This document shows, in pieces, positions 12,389 through 24,659 of a stretch of 64,000 nt of DNA (within the stretch, counting starts at the first letter, position 1; each line of letters begins with the position of its first letter). The position numbers and the translations under genes are program-made. Under the pieces are notes generated by a model, which did not search any database, had not been told where the DNA came from, and worked only from the letters and a program-made list of their open reading frames with translations. This stretch comes from Amia ocellicauda (taxonomy: Eukaryota > Chordata > Actinopteri > Amiiformes > Amiidae): contig NC_089850.1 of assembly GCF_036373705.1 (NCBI RefSeq), positions 46,809,048 through 46,873,047 on the forward strand. The letters are read 5' to 3'.

Positions 12389-15300
12389 ACACACATATAT
12401 ACATATTGTACATTCATAAATTAGCCAATGTTACGGTCATGAAATAAAACACTATTCTGCAAACAAAATATAATGTAGACTCACAAAGTACTAACAATGC
12501 CTTCCCATCTGTGATCTTCACACGCTGCTCACAGTATTCACTGACCAGTTTTATTGCCCATTGGTTTGACGTAAGTCGTGATGTCAAGGTAAGGTCGAGG
12601 TGTTGCAACTGTATTTCACACTGCTTTGACCTTTCTAATACACATCTGGATTTTAACTGTATTGAAATTGATTTGATGCCCATCATTGATTGTGATGCTG
12701 CCCTTCTCATCTGTAATGGGACGTGTCATCTAACGGAGTCTGTGCTGAAACACTACATCAGATTGAACTCTTCTGTTCTTTCTTCTCTTTAAATTGGTGG
12801 GGGCTTTTCTCCTTTCCTCCAAATTAAGGAATTATTCATTCCAAATCTTCCGGGTCCCAAAACCCAGCAGAGCTGCACGATCTTGACAGTAATCCATGGA
12901 TTAATTTTTGTGGGATAAATGCAGCTGTCAGAAATAAATACCGTCTGCTGACTGGTAACGACGATGAAGAGAAGTCTGGCTATAATGAGCTCCAATAATT
13001 ACCACAGAACTGACCTTCTAGAGTCGTTGGATTTAACCTGCCACTCCTGACATGTTGTGACCAATGCCATACCACACTACCATTAAATGAACGTATACAA
13101 ACGCACATATTCCTTTGCACATATTACTTTAAGTCATTGTATCTGGTTTCAGACTACTTTTGCTAAGGACATGTCATATAAAACTTTTTAGTATAATGCA
13201 CAAGAAGCATTTATAAATATTACAGAGATTAAAATCACTCGTGAAGAGTTCATTATCAATGGTTAGTGAGCACAATTACTCACTTCTTAAGATGTGCTCT
13301 AATGAAACAAACCTTTCAATTATTTCTAACTCAGCTTTATAATATGCAACACCACTACATTAAAAGCAAATTCAGAAATTACCAAAATGTATGTTGGATC
13401 AGATGATAGATATCTATACACAAATTACTTATGAATACAACTATGCAATTCACAATAAAGCAATTAAAATAATATCAGAAGACACAGACAACACCCACAA
13501 CTAATGTCTTTGAGCAGTGTATTGATGGACTTGGGCTTTATGCTGTGGCCATGGGGAAGATGCCTTGATCATGAGTGTGAGTAGTCAGATGAGGAGCGAG
13601 ACACAGTGCAGGTGCAAGACTGGTGCGGGGCAGACAGATTGGTGCAGGGCACCCAGCACGGGGGTGGAAGGGCTAATGACTCATATTAATGCCCTAACGG
13701 AAGTAGGTCAGTGGCTTAGGTCAGGGACTTCTTTTCCGCTAACCTTTTGTGTTTAAACTGCTTTAATTTAGCCACTGCCAAAAACATAACAGCAGTTTTA
13801 GCCGACAAGATGTCATCTGACAATTTACATGAACAAATAGGTTGTTATTGTTGCTGCTTGTTTGTTTGTTTGTTTTACACAACTTCCCGTTTCACATCAT
13901 AATTGCCACTTTCAGCATTTCTTCTTATAAATATACAAACAGGGCTAATGAAGCCAGAGAAGTCTCGGGCAACTTATGTCTCGATTAATTTAAATGGTAT
14001 GAAATATTTTGACAGGCCACACCAAATTATTAGTTTACATTAGCCATTTTAGTGCCCTATAGATATGGGTATGGATTACATATTATACTCAGCTGCAACT
14101 GTGTAGTGAAAGAATTCATATTCCTGGTACCTCTCCAGTCTGTAGATGTATTAATATGATATGCTGAAATAGAGGATGCTACAGTTCATTGTATTATCTG
14201 TTAAGTTAATTACACTTCTGTCACAGGCAGCTACATCAAGGCATAATCAAAATTTGAGCTTATAAGATCAGTCTGTGATAATAAGATCAGTACAACCACA
14301 AAGTATCACACTCCTCTGATTCCCTTCTTGTCTCAGCAACAGTTCTCTTCTCAGTGAATCCACTTCTTTTCTTTCTCCCCTTAACAAACCCAAACAATGA
14401 CCACTACATTTAGCCCACAGTCATTTCACACCCATTTCAAATGCCTGAAAAGCATGAAGTGAAATGCCGCAAATAATTCACAAAATCTAAACGAAAATAT
14501 ATAAAAAATGAAGCTTGTTTTTTGTTCCACAGAATGAAAACAGGACAAATATTTAGATGTTATTCATGTGTGTGGAGTGCGGTGTCCAAGCGCTGTTAAA
14601 AGTTAAATTGCCCCACATTATTATAGTCCTGGCTTAATGAAGACTTGGTTGTTTCTGGACCTAGCTGTGATTTATGTGGATTTTATTGTCTTTCTTCTCT
14701 CGTAGAAGTTATTAGATCTGAGTGTCACACCAGTTGCCTGGGCGTTCTACATCTCTTCATCAAACATTTACTCAGCTCACAGAATCCCTCCAACCGCAGC
14801 CATTGTGCCCGAGTTGTGCCTGCACAACCCTGAATGCTAATGACATGTCGGATTGTGACTTGAAAGATTTCCCCAGAAAATTTAAGGAAGCAGTCGGTGT
14901 GCCTGCAGACAGGCGCTGTAGGGCACACTGCTCCACTAATGACAGGGGCTTTGGCTCCGTCTGACTCGGCCGGGCGATCCCCGCAGTGAGGAGATTTGGT
15001 CCGCGGCAGAATTTCTGTGACTTTCTTTTGACACAAAGGTCATGAGCTAACCTCTCCCACAGCTCAACTGCCGAATGATGTAGGTGAAAAAAAGTGAAGA
15101 ATCACTGCTGGGAATATAAATAACAAGTGAGGCCACTTGGCTGAAAAACATGACTTCATGAATCTAAAGTCACGGCCCTGTTAGGCCGTTCTTACATCGT
15201 ATCCTGGCCTAGCTGTGGACGGTGCAGGATAAAAACCCATTTGAAAAAAATGCAAGATCACCTCAAGTCCTTAGTGGTTTGGGCCAGCTTCCTATTTTCT

Positions 15301-16500
15301 TTATTTAAGGTTTTACTCAAACTATAAAGCAACTCAGAGTATATAGGGGCAGCCTCAAAGCATTACATTACAAAACTGCTACTTACCATATAAATTAGAA
15401 ATGCGCCACACAAAGGTTTCCAGAAGCATGAGAAATAAGTCTGCAGCTTTGGAGTTTGAACACCCCTTGGTTGATACAAGAGTTGTACAGCAGTGGGGGG
15501 GATTTACTTTAAAATATTTTGTAATTTTAAAGTTAACTATGAAATGTATATTATGAAAAAATGAAAGACAAGAAAAAACACCTCTCCTCTAGAAAAGAAA
15601 GCAGTAGTTCACAGTTTTACTGCATTGTTGCATCAGCTTCAGGTCCAATGGTTATTTCATTTATCATGTAGACACTCTTCAGATGACAACCTCACACTTC
15701 CACCTAAATTATTACAATCCAGCATTTCTCACATGTTTGAGCCTCAGTTGACACTTTCCACTGAATGTGACATTGTTTAAAAGCCCAGAACAGAGATAGG
15801 AATTTCACATTTAACACAAAGTGAAGCCCAAGTATATGTCAATTTTGTTTACCATATATCAATAAACACTTTACAAATTAGCACATTAAAACAACTAAAT
15901 GTATAGCGTAGTACTTCTCTTACAGTACAAAAACCCTTCAGACTATAAAGCCCCCCATGCTCTCTGTGAAACACACTGCCAATGTTAAAATGTGCCTTTT
16001 ATTCCACTCTGTTTTTCAGGCTTCATTATGAATCTAGTATTTTGTTCAGCAAACAACAGGAGCATAACCTCCTATTTAACTGGCCAGCGGAGAGCTCACT
16101 GCTGACTACAGCTAACTGGCACTTCAGCAACAGTGCCTTCATTAACGCACCTCAGAACTGCAGACACTTGAGTTTAATTTTGTACTCTGACAATCATAGT
16201 GGCAATCAAGTCTTCTCATAGCATCGACCCCAGCCAGTGTTGTAAGCATAACATGATCTATCTTGTGGAAAATATTCAAGGAGTCTCTTTTAGTAACACA
16301 GTTGTTTTATTTTTTTCATTTTTGAAAATATGACAAGGTTATCAATTATGTTTTGTATGCAAAATTGCAACAATACACTTGCATAGAATCACATACATAT
16401 AATTGTGCAATATATCAATGTATATATATAGTTTTTGGTTTATTTGTTTTATGTTTTTTTGGAAGCTAAGCTAGGCCTGACATTTGTCTGTTACACATAT
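12236..16500. other. Non-coding stretch downstream of SMPDL3A
   Basis: Contains an (AT)n array at 12340-12385. The block 14640-15070 is of balanced composition and free of simple repeats, and is the best candidate here for a conserved regulatory element, but it has no coding signature. Confidence 0.5.
12340..12385. repeat. (AT)n microsatellite
   Basis: About 46 bases of AT repeats followed by ACACACAC-type text. Confidence 0.95.
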
Positions 16501-16506
16501 TTTATT
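16501..16506 (-). terminator. Possible SMPDL3A poly(A) signal
   Basis: AATAAA on the minus strand about 130 bases past the stop codon. Other AATAAA copies occur at 16438-16443 and 16307-16312, so which one is used cannot be decided from sequence alone. Confidence 0.35.
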
Positions 16507-16632
16507 TTGGACCCACAATCATGGCAAACTGTAAAAACTGCTTTAAAATACAGACTGAATGAAGCTCTCTCATACATGTCATCTTGTATTGAACTGCTTT
16601 TAAAAAATACATTGCATAAAAAAAAATGTAAA

Positions 16633-16962
16633 TCAAGTATGAAAACTGTTGTGTACTTCTTGAGATTTCTTCTTGGTACACATGGAGTAACTATCATGGT
16701 CTAAGAACTGTATGGCACAAACCTGACTCACTTTACACATTCCTTCACACACAAGTGTGTTATCATAACTCACCAAAAAATTATTATAATACTTCTGAAA
16801 GGCCTTACTCTGTGGCTTTTCAAACCGCAGAGCAAGTTCGTGCAAGCTTTTTGGCTGAATATCTGGTATGTTAAAAGCCTCAGTCATTTTGTATTCAAGT
16901 TTCCAATCAGATTTTTTTCCCTCATTGGCTTCTGTAAGATTCAAGTAGTACTGCCAAATGTC
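16633..16962 (-). CDS. SMPDL3A: SMPDL3A exon 8 (C-terminal domain, stop)
   Basis: This exon encodes residues 345-453 and the stop. It begins DIWQYYLNLTEANEG with the glycosylation site NLT and continues through the helical C-terminal domain with paired cysteines (LVCEGMC, QVC, SMC). The acceptor is TTTTCAAG. The preceding intron (18670-16963, about 1.7 kb) is the longest in the gene. Confidence 0.95.
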   Translation of the reverse strand, partial: DIWQYYLNLTEANEGKKSDWKLEYKMTEAFNIPDIQPKSLHELALRFEKPQSKAFQKYYNNFLVSYDNTLVCEGMCKVSQVCAIQFLDHDSYSMCTKKKSQEVHNSFHT

Positions 16963-19900
16963 CTTGAAAAGTAAAAAACAAAAGTAAGAATTAAATAAAA
17001 GGGAATTAAATACAATGGTACCTATAAAATATCAGAAACAATTAAGACAGTTGAAAAGCACAATATAGCTAATGTACATGTACATAAAATGATTCCTGTG
17101 TGAGAACAGGTTTATTCAATTAAAACTATTAACTGTTATATGAAGCTAAAATACATATATCTGCAAATCATAATTCATAAAACATCATAATTAAGGCCTT
17201 TATTCAAATGTAGAAACAGATAGTTATCGTGTCATCATTGTCCCTAATGGAGAAAACACAATTGTTGATTAAATGTGGTATCGGGCAAACAGGAGAATCT
17301 GGCACCCACCCTTGCAACTACAAGTATATATAAAAAAAATCAACAAAAAAGTCACCAAAGCCCTGTTTTCGCTCACTCCACAAAATGCTGTCAAGTACAG
17401 TCCAGAGATTCTCCTCCAGAGGTACTAACTGGACTGGAAGGAAATTTCCAAAAGAATCTGGCTGACACCCAGCTCCCGTCAGATGTCATACTTTTCAGCT
17501 GGAGGCGCGCTGAAGCTTTTCGAAGCTGGTGTCTGCTAGTCTTATATATCGATCTTATTAATCTAGCTGACGGCAAAATATCACATGTAGCTGGTATCTC
17601 TGTTTCAAGTCAAAGTAAAACAAAAAAACTCTTGTTGCAAAGAAGAAGAAAAGATGTACAGCTTGTAAAGAACAAACACACAAATGACAAAAAGAGCATC
17701 AGTCAACCCTAGTATTAAATATCACATTCTGCTGCTATGCATGTTTTATTCTAGAGTCTTGCTGGCTTTAAACTGAGACTGACAACAATGGGCCAAACTG
17801 ATGAATGTACCACCATGATAAGTTAAAACCTACTTTACCTATGTCTAAACAAACAACAAAATGTGGTTGTAAAGAGTCACATAAATCTGTCGGGATGCTC
17901 ATTTTGGAGACCCATGTAGTTGCACGAAAGTGACTAAGCTGTGAAGGCGGTTATTAACTGGATGCCTTCTCAAAGATTAGCAGATGTGTCAGCCTGCGTA
18001 GGACCTCCATTTCATTGTGCTGCGGCCGTCTTTCAGCTAGTGTCTATATCACGTAACCCGTCCTGCTGAAGATCAATGATAAATAATTAACAGCCTGGCT
18101 GCAGTGGAATGACTTGGACGAATTTAGATGGCTTACACGTGGATGGTTGCCACACTCATTAATACACGGTTTGGGGATTTGTTTTGCTGGCAAAGGCTAA
18201 TGCTGCATTTCTACACAAACTCACAAATGTACTTCTGTGTTTCTTTCAACGGTCGGAGGGGGCTGCGCTTGATTAATGTCCTGTTCCTTCACAGCTTGCT
18301 GACGGTTTCCATTGTCTACAGGCTGCATTTGAAACCAGTGCGCCTGTCTCACTCCAGGCCCCTATTGAGAATGCTCACTTCTGAAAAGCACTATAGAGTT
18401 TAGCTCATTGTAGCACTCTTGGAGAACACCCAGGAGTCAACAGCAAGTTTATTTCGAATCAGGACGGAGCCGAGAGGAAATTTCCACAGGTGCTCTACGT
18501 TTACTCCAGTTCTATACACTGAAATCACATATTAAAATTACTTGCATGACGTCAATTAAAGATAAACAATAACCAGCATTTTCTTTTAATAAGTTACAAT
18601 CCCACAAAGTTCCTGAACTTTGTAGTCAGACAGGTGCAGAACTAATGATACAAAATGATTCAGCACTCACCAGCAATCTGAAATCCTGGGAACTGTACTG
18701 GTAGAAACGAAAGCCCGGGTTGTTGGAGTCGCTCTCGGAGCTTCCTTTGATTGGGGTCACAGCTGGTGTCACAAACAGTGAACTAACAGCCTGGCCTTCA
18801 GAGTAAAACACAAACAAACAGACAGTAATTACAGTAATTACCCAAATTAACAGGAAAACAACACAAGATGGTTAATAAAAGTGTGCTTTATTCTCTTTAT
18901 TCTTTTTCAATTCCCTGCAAACTGAAGCTTCTTTTGCAGAAGAAATTAAGATACTTGCCACTTTATTCAAGAAACAGACTACAGATCACAATTTCCATTA
19001 CAGTAATTAAAGGAGGTTATCTAAAAATAAATACACTCAAATATATAAGATTAACTCAGAGGTACAGTAGAACACAACCGATGCTTGTTCACACACTCAA
19101 GCCAAAAGGGTCTATAGGCAACCACTACGCCACCCTAGTGCCAGTATCAATATGAGGACATGCTTTACCTTGCTGATCCAGGAGCACCATGATGCTGTCT
19201 CTGTGTGTGTGACCGTAGAACTGGCCAGCAATAACGTCGCTGAACTCGCGGAAAATTCCCACGAGCCTTTCATTGAAGTGCTCTCTGACCGCTGTGATAC
19301 CCCTGGCAAAGGGCAGGTAACCCACTGGGACGTGTGCAATGACATAAACCTTGCAAAGACAGATAGCATGAGACAGCATGTTACAACTGGTGATGCAATG
19401 AGTGTTTGGATTGGTTTGATTACATTTATCTTACCTTTCCCACAATGTTTTCACTAGCGAAGTGTGGGGTTTCTGCTTATATTCAAACTACACTGTGGGT
19501 TTGATCTGGACATCGTCTTCATTTATATTTCCCATTCAATGTAAATTTTGACTAGAGCTAGGAAAAATCTGATCAGGCTTTTTTCATACAGTTTTTGCTC
19601 TGACGTAGCCCTGACCATTGATGTGCACAATTATTTTATATTTCAAATAACACTTAATGAGATACCAAAAATCGAATAACAGAATGCCAGCTGTCATGGT
19701 GATTGTTAATTTAACCTTTACTAGTGTTATGAAAGGGTCTATCATGATTTGAAGTCTAAGACAAAAAATAAAATAACAACATGAATATAACTGAATTGTC
19801 ATGGTATCTTGTGATGCTTTTGTTGATTTTCACACAGAGGCACCCCCAACAGAAAGCCACACTGTGGTTGTGTTTCCACATGAGCTGAATTTCCACTAAT

Positions 19901-22900
19901 TTATTTTACACAAGCAGTCAAGCAGTCTGACGTCAAGGAAATGACAGGGAGAGTCAGAGACTGGTAAGAGTTATTATTTTGCTTTTGCAGAAAAACAAAA
20001 GCAAATGTGCTTTTCAAGTGCATAGAACAGGTATATGACAAAATACTGCCAGGAACTTCATAGTGGTCATGTGACAGCTTTTCATTTCAGTGGAAATGAG
20101 ATTAAAGCACGGTGCACCACACTTCGTGCAGATTTTTTTTTCAAGATATCAAGGAAGTTTAACTTCTTCTTCCACACCCAGCAGCTTCACAGCCAGCACA
20201 TTTCATTACCTTTTCATTACTTTGCCGAGATGTTACTAAAGTTTCCTCCAGCCACTCAAACTGTCCAGCTGGGTCAGTCATGTTGAGCGTCTCATTATTG
20301 GGGCTGTAGTACAGAATAGTGTTGAGGCTAATCAACCTCAAATTCGGCTCAACTATCTGTGAATAGAAACCACCTGAAAATAAGACGCAGAATAAACAAA
20401 TAATTAAGAATCGTATGGACAAAATTCTAAAACACAAATCTTCCCCTACCCTGATTACTACTTTTCTGTATGAATAGAGTCATAGAGTGATCTAATCTTT
20501 GTTTTAATTAAAACACTATTTCCTTTCGATTCAGTCATGTGAAATGAATCTGCTTAAGATCACAATATTTATTGGCATAACTGCAAACTGAGCATTAGAG
20601 AGCAAGTCACAGGATTCTGTAGAAAGAAAAAAGGGAAGAGATCCTATTGTGAGATATTGCAAAAGCTCCATCTACTAGACGTCCTAAAAATGAATGTGTC
20701 ATAAGCTTATAACTGATTTGCAAACAATGTGAATTCCACTTGAAGTGACCAATGACTGGAATTCCACTGTATATGAAGCATAAAATAAATACTAATCAGC
20801 ACATAAAAAAATAGACACACAGTGGCAATTCAGGTCAGATGCTTAGAAAGAAAAAAAAAATGTACATGCTGATTGGAGGGCCATGCAGAACAGCTTTCTC
20901 CTATTGTCCCTCATCCAGAAAAGCTGATATATATTTATGTCCAAATACCTAATTATCTTGTCAAATGTCTGATAAAGGAATGACATCAGAAAATAAACAC
21001 AGGCAGTGTAATGTACAATTGATAATAAGCATCAAAACAACCTACAATAATTCTACTACTTAACTGTTGAAAAGTATATATAAATCAAAAATCAAGATAT
21101 ACACAATTAAATCTTTTTCAAATTTTACCTGTTCTTAGAGTTTTAAGGGCTTCTGGTTTCAGCCAAGGCTTCCACAGTTCAGAAACAGCTTCATAAATTT
21201 TATTAGTCGATACTGGCAGTTGATCCTGAAAAGGCAGGGAAAACACCGCAATAAAGAAGTATCCAAAATGAAAGCATTTTTTAAACCATGTCCATCGGAA
21301 AGGACAAAGCAAGTGAATTCCTAAAAATGTCTCTCAAACCTTCCAACGCTAGAGCTATCTCACTGCTGTGTTGCACACAATACCTCGAGATGACAATCAA
21401 CACAAATTAAACTGATCTGAAGAACAACTGGGTAATGAACACTGCTGGCTCATTCTAATATATTGACAATTAATTACATTGTACAACTCATCCACATCAA
21501 ATAAAACCCTATCTACAGTAGGCCAATATTAAACACCAAAGAAACACACACACAAAGAAAGCTGTGCAAGATCATCTGTTTCTTCACACAGAGAGTCGTC
21601 ACAATCTGGAACAAACTCCCCAGCAATGTGGGTGAAGCTGAAAGTTTGGGAACATTTAAAAATAGACTGGATAGGATCCTTGGATCACTTAGTTATTAAT
21701 GGACACAAAATGAGCACGATGGGCCAATGGCCTCCTCTCATTTGGAAACTTTCTTATGTTCCTTTATGTTAATAAATACAGTAGATAACACATACAGTAA
21801 ATGGGAAATACAGTTAGGGGAACAGAAGCCTGGAATACAGTATGTTTTGATGTCTATGTTAATATTTCCATAAAATGAAAAAAGAGATAGCTACATAAAT
21901 TCAGCTAAACCTTTTTTAATATGAAATAACTTCACACCAGTTCCTTCAGGGGATCAGATTGAGTTTTCTGATTGACAGCTCAATGTTCCAGACTCAAAAC
22001 AACATCAGTCAGTCATCTGGATTTGCCATAATGGACCATTTCCGGGCACAGCACCTTCAGAACAGCCTTGAGAAAATGTGGGCCTGCCATGTGTCATACC
22101 TGTGGCCAATAGTCATGGTTCCCAAGGGCAGGATAGACTGGGAGATGGGGGAAGTGCCCCTGGATGGTGTGGGTCATGTTGCTGATGATGTTTATCACGG
22201 TCTCAGTGGAGAGCTCCTTGGCTGGGACATGTGGGGGACTGTCCCTAGGATTGAAGGCAGAGATTTGCAAGACATTAAACCGCTTGTTGAAATAAAAATA
22301 AAAAATGTTCTGTTCAGATGCCTCAGAATCCACTAATCTGGCTTTTACCAGTGTTAACCTAAATGCAACAGAAAAGGCCTTTACATTGTTCAATTGTGTC
22401 TAATACGCAGAACCCATGCCAGTGTATCTGCAGCTTAACAATCATTAAAGAAGGGCACCACAGTAGTTCAACACACACATCGTTAAGCTACACACACTTG
22501 CATATTGAACTGAATTAGTTTCTGCAACAGGATCTTATTCATACAAAGCTTGCTTCGCTAATCTGTTACTTTTTACTTTTCCACAGTGGTTCAGACACAA
22601 TCTACATTTTCTGCAGGTGTGTACTCTGGTCGGCTGACAGGAGCAGCTTGTCTCGAATTCACTCCCTCTGAGTACATTGAACAGGCAAGATCACTCGGAA
22701 ACTCTCAGACGTCACTGCTGCCTCACGTTTGATGCTTTCTTTCAGGAAACACTGACAAAAAAACACACTTCTGTCTGAACGCTTTCCTCTGTGAATATGT
22801 CTGATTCCCACATGCTTCACAAAAGTCAATAATCAGGGGATACCATCTAGGGTGACTGATGTGCATATGGGAGCAAATGTTTTCATAGCTTACACTTCCA

Positions 22901-24495
22901 TAACCAAAGCTTTGCGATTGTAAGGTAATAGCCTCACTTTGCGACGTTTAATGTTGATCCTTTGTTTATCACTTATATGTATCATGCAATCTGTGAGGCA
23001 CTGGTCTTTTACAGTGGGAGTCATGTTTTTTCCTGCTTTATAAACAATGCATTCAAATTCACCAACATGTCCTGCAAGTTCTCAAGATTTCATTTGTTTT
23101 GTTTTCAAGTTTTGGTTAAATTAACTGTTGTTAATCACATTGCATGTGTGCACTTTTTGTACCTGCTTTCTTATTGTTCACAACTCAGTTGAAAAACATT
23201 TCCATTTTGTGCGGCACAGTATAGTACAATACATACCCAGTCCAAATCATAAAGTCTGGCTGCTGCTCCACTTGTTGCATGTACTGAAAGGCTGACTGAA
23301 TGAGCTGATAAGGGGAATCACACATGTAGTCCCCAAATATGCCGGGGTTCTGGGCCGGGAAACCCTTAGATGAGAAACAAACCTTGGTGTGGTCATCGGT
23401 TATGTGGTAAGTCGGATCCAAATGCAAATCTGACACATGCCAAAATCGACCTATTGAAACGAAGTGATAATGCATGTATCAACATCACATATTTCCTTTA
23501 AGTGTAGTTAGCTTTACATCTGAAAGCAGTGAAACTGGGACAGACAGGCTGTGCTTCCTAACAATCTGAAAGATTAAACTAGACAGTAAAGCCCAGATGT
23601 GTAAAAGATAGTGACCATATTATTGAGAAGGACTTAAAGGCTTTGAATTAGAAAGCGACATGTAAAGATATAAAAGGGAAACTCAAGTATAGTAAACCAG
23701 TAGCGGCAGCTACCCAAGGCCACCCCAGATCATATCATCACTGTGCAAACTAAAAGTGTTGTCTGACACACTGATAACTGCTGAAAATCTGCGTCTGCGA
23801 CTCATGGGATTGTTTAACTGTCTGAAGGATTGTAGTTGTTCACTTCAGGTGCAGGCTACAGCTGTTCATTCTGAGGGGCATTCACACCCTAAATGACTGT
23901 GGCAAGTGTCTATACGCCAGGGAAAAGATACACAGTCCTCTCAACACAATCTAATGTATTTCCAGCTCAAGACAATTCTCCAATTTGTCATCAGTTACTT
24001 CTGTGAAACACCCTGAACGGGGGCAGTTGTGATAATGTCAATAATAATAATAATAATAATATAATCTAAATTAACGTTTGTCCATGAATAGTTTTGACTG
24101 GGAGTGTGTGTGTATTATTAATATATTGTATATACATATTTCATGCTAAAGATTAGAAAAAGGAAGCTGAATCATGTTCTTTACACCAGATACGTCTCTG
24201 CCGAGTCGTGTACTTTCGCAATTACAGTGTCCTTTCAGTAACTTTTCATGTCGGAAATCAAAACGTGTGTGTGAATGTATGTATGTGTTAGTTGTGTACT
24301 GATGCTTGATGAAGGCTTGAGAGAGATCACTGGAGACCAGCCCCATCCGCGCACTTACTGCTCCACAGCGCCCGCCTGTCCCGACTCACCTGGGGCCCCG
24401 GCGGCCTGGCGGCCGTCCAGCGGCGCTGCTGAGACCCGCCCGCCGGCACACAGCTGCAGCAACCACAGGCACAGCGGCAGCCCGCGTCCCGCCAT
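16633..24495 (-). CDS. SMPDL3A: SMPDL3A, acid sphingomyelinase-like phosphodiesterase 3A (8 exons, 453 aa)
   Basis: Exons, 5' to 3' on the minus strand: 24495-24390, 23450-23237, 22244-22100, 21225-21129, 20373-20210, 19349-19169, 18795-18671, 16962-16633. All introns are GT-AG and the phases join without a frame break to give 453 aa plus stop, the length of human SMPDL3A as I recall it. Residues 1-23 form a signal peptide. The calcineurin-like metallophosphoesterase ligands are all present: D43 and H45 (SDLHLDP), D108 (GDSPPH), N149-H150 (GNHD), H248 (AHVP), and H289 and H291 (GHTH). Asn-X-Ser/Thr glycosylation sites occur (NMT, NET, NLT). The family is secreted or lysosomal, uses zinc, and hydrolyses nucleotide phosphates rather than sphingomyelin; the mammalian enzyme has been reported to degrade cGAMP. 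The start lies in a CCATGG context. FABP7 lies upstream on the same strand. The paralogue SMPDL3B is the only serious alternative; synteny and length favour 3A. Confidence 0.97.
18671..18795 (-). CDS. SMPDL3A: SMPDL3A exon 7
   Basis: This exon encodes residues 303-344, including SLFVTPAVTPIKG and NNPGFRFYQYSSQDF, which close the catalytic domain and are strongly conserved in acid-sphingomyelinase-like proteins. The acceptor is TCTGAAG and the donor GTGAGT. Confidence 0.94.
19169..19349 (-). CDS. SMPDL3A: SMPDL3A exon 6 (H248 and GHTH motifs)
   Basis: This exon encodes residues 243-302 plus one base of codon 303. It contains VIAHVPVGYLP (metal ligand H248) and QFYGHTHRDS (ligands H289 and H291), the last two metallophosphoesterase signatures. 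The acceptor is TTGCAAG and the donor GTAAAG. Confidence 0.95.
20210..20373 (-). CDS. SMPDL3A: SMPDL3A exon 5
   Basis: This exon encodes residues 188-242. It includes the core strand LRLISLNTILYYSPN and the FEWLEETL helix, plus the potential glycosylation sites NET and NMT. The acceptor is TTTTCAG, the donor GTAATG, and the exon ends in phase 0. Confidence 0.94.
21129..21225 (-). CDS. SMPDL3A: SMPDL3A exon 4
   Basis: This exon encodes residues 156-187 plus one base of codon 188 (DQLPVSTNKIY ... LKTLRT). It is a helical segment between the GNHD motif and the C-terminal half of the catalytic domain. The acceptor TTTTCAG follows a pyrimidine-rich tract and the donor is GTAAAA. Confidence 0.93.
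21560..21771 (+). mobile_element. 3' end of a CR1/L2-type LINE in SMPDL3A intron 3
   Basis: The plus strand encodes the C-terminus of a non-LTR retrotransposon reverse transcriptase: FFTQRVVTIWNKLPSNV, then SLGTFKNRLDRIL, closing with LGSLSY and TAA at 21697-21699. The 3' tail contains a TTCTTATGTT-type repeat. The copy is 5'-truncated to about 200 bases and lies antisense to SMPDL3A, between exons 3 and 4. The clade is assigned from the shape of the C-terminus only. Confidence 0.75.
22100..22244 (-). CDS. SMPDL3A: SMPDL3A exon 3 (GD and GNHD motifs)
   Basis: This exon encodes residues 108-155. It begins with D108 of the GD motif and ends in ALGNHDYWPQ, whose N149 and H150 coordinate metal and contact phosphate. 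The acceptor is TCCTAG, the donor GTATGA, and the exon ends in phase 0. Confidence 0.95.
23237..23450 (-). CDS. SMPDL3A: SMPDL3A exon 2 (first metal-binding motif)
   Basis: This exon encodes residues 36-107. It carries the first metallophosphoesterase motif, FWHVSDLHLDP, with ligands D43 and H45, then the cysteines of the family's N-terminal disulfides (KVCFSS, DYMCDS), and it ends at IWTG. The acceptor is TTCAATAG and the donor GTATGT. Confidence 0.95.
24038..24061 (+). repeat. (AAT)n microsatellite in SMPDL3A intron 1
   Basis: Seven to eight AAT units. Confidence 0.85.
24390..24495 (-). CDS. SMPDL3A: SMPDL3A exon 1 (start codon, signal peptide)
   Basis: This exon encodes residues 1-35 plus one base of codon 36. 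It has a basic residue near the N-terminus, a leucine-rich core (LPLCLWLLQLC) and small residues before a likely signal cleavage near A23-A24. It ends CCCCAG followed by the donor GTGAGT. It sits in a small CpG-rich stretch at about 24340-24500. Confidence 0.95.
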
Positions 24496-24567
24496 GGCTC
24501 AGGCAGCTCCTGGGCTTGTGTTGATTTAAAATGCTCAGCTGTCAATATCCCCTGTGCGGGAAAGAAC

Positions 24568-24659
24568 CAGGAAGTCGCACCGGTCATGTGACAGGGCTGT
24601 GGAAAGTACAGTTCTGGACACACGGATGAACGTTGGTAAGGTGGAGCTGAATGACGTCA
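24568..24659 (-). promoter_or_regulatory. SMPDL3A proximal promoter motifs: ETS, CLEAR/M-box, CRE
   Basis: Within 165 bases upstream of the SMPDL3A start codon there are three motifs: an ETS-like CAGGAAGT at 24568-24575, the palindrome GTCATGTGAC at 24583-24592 (one base from the TFEB consensus GTCACGTGAC, and containing the MITF M-box core TCATGTGA), and a perfect CRE, TGACGTCA, at 24652-24659. No TATA box is evident, and the adjacent first exon is CpG-rich. The motifs are seen in the sequence; their use is inferred. Confidence 0.5.

Noticed and set aside
1..16500. Search for CLVS2 exons, the next gene in the human order
   Set aside because: No CRAL-TRIO-like coding text on either strand; the gene, if linked, lies outside the window.
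17275..17712. 145-aa plus-strand frame in the last SMPDL3A intron
   Set aside because: No recognisable domain, no splice or promoter context, and the opposite strand is also partly open. It may be a decayed repeat but I cannot identify it.
24275..24623. Frames of 84 and 98 aa overlapping SMPDL3A exon 1
   Set aside because: They are in the wrong frame or strand for the exon that is fixed by the signal peptide, splice donor and phase.
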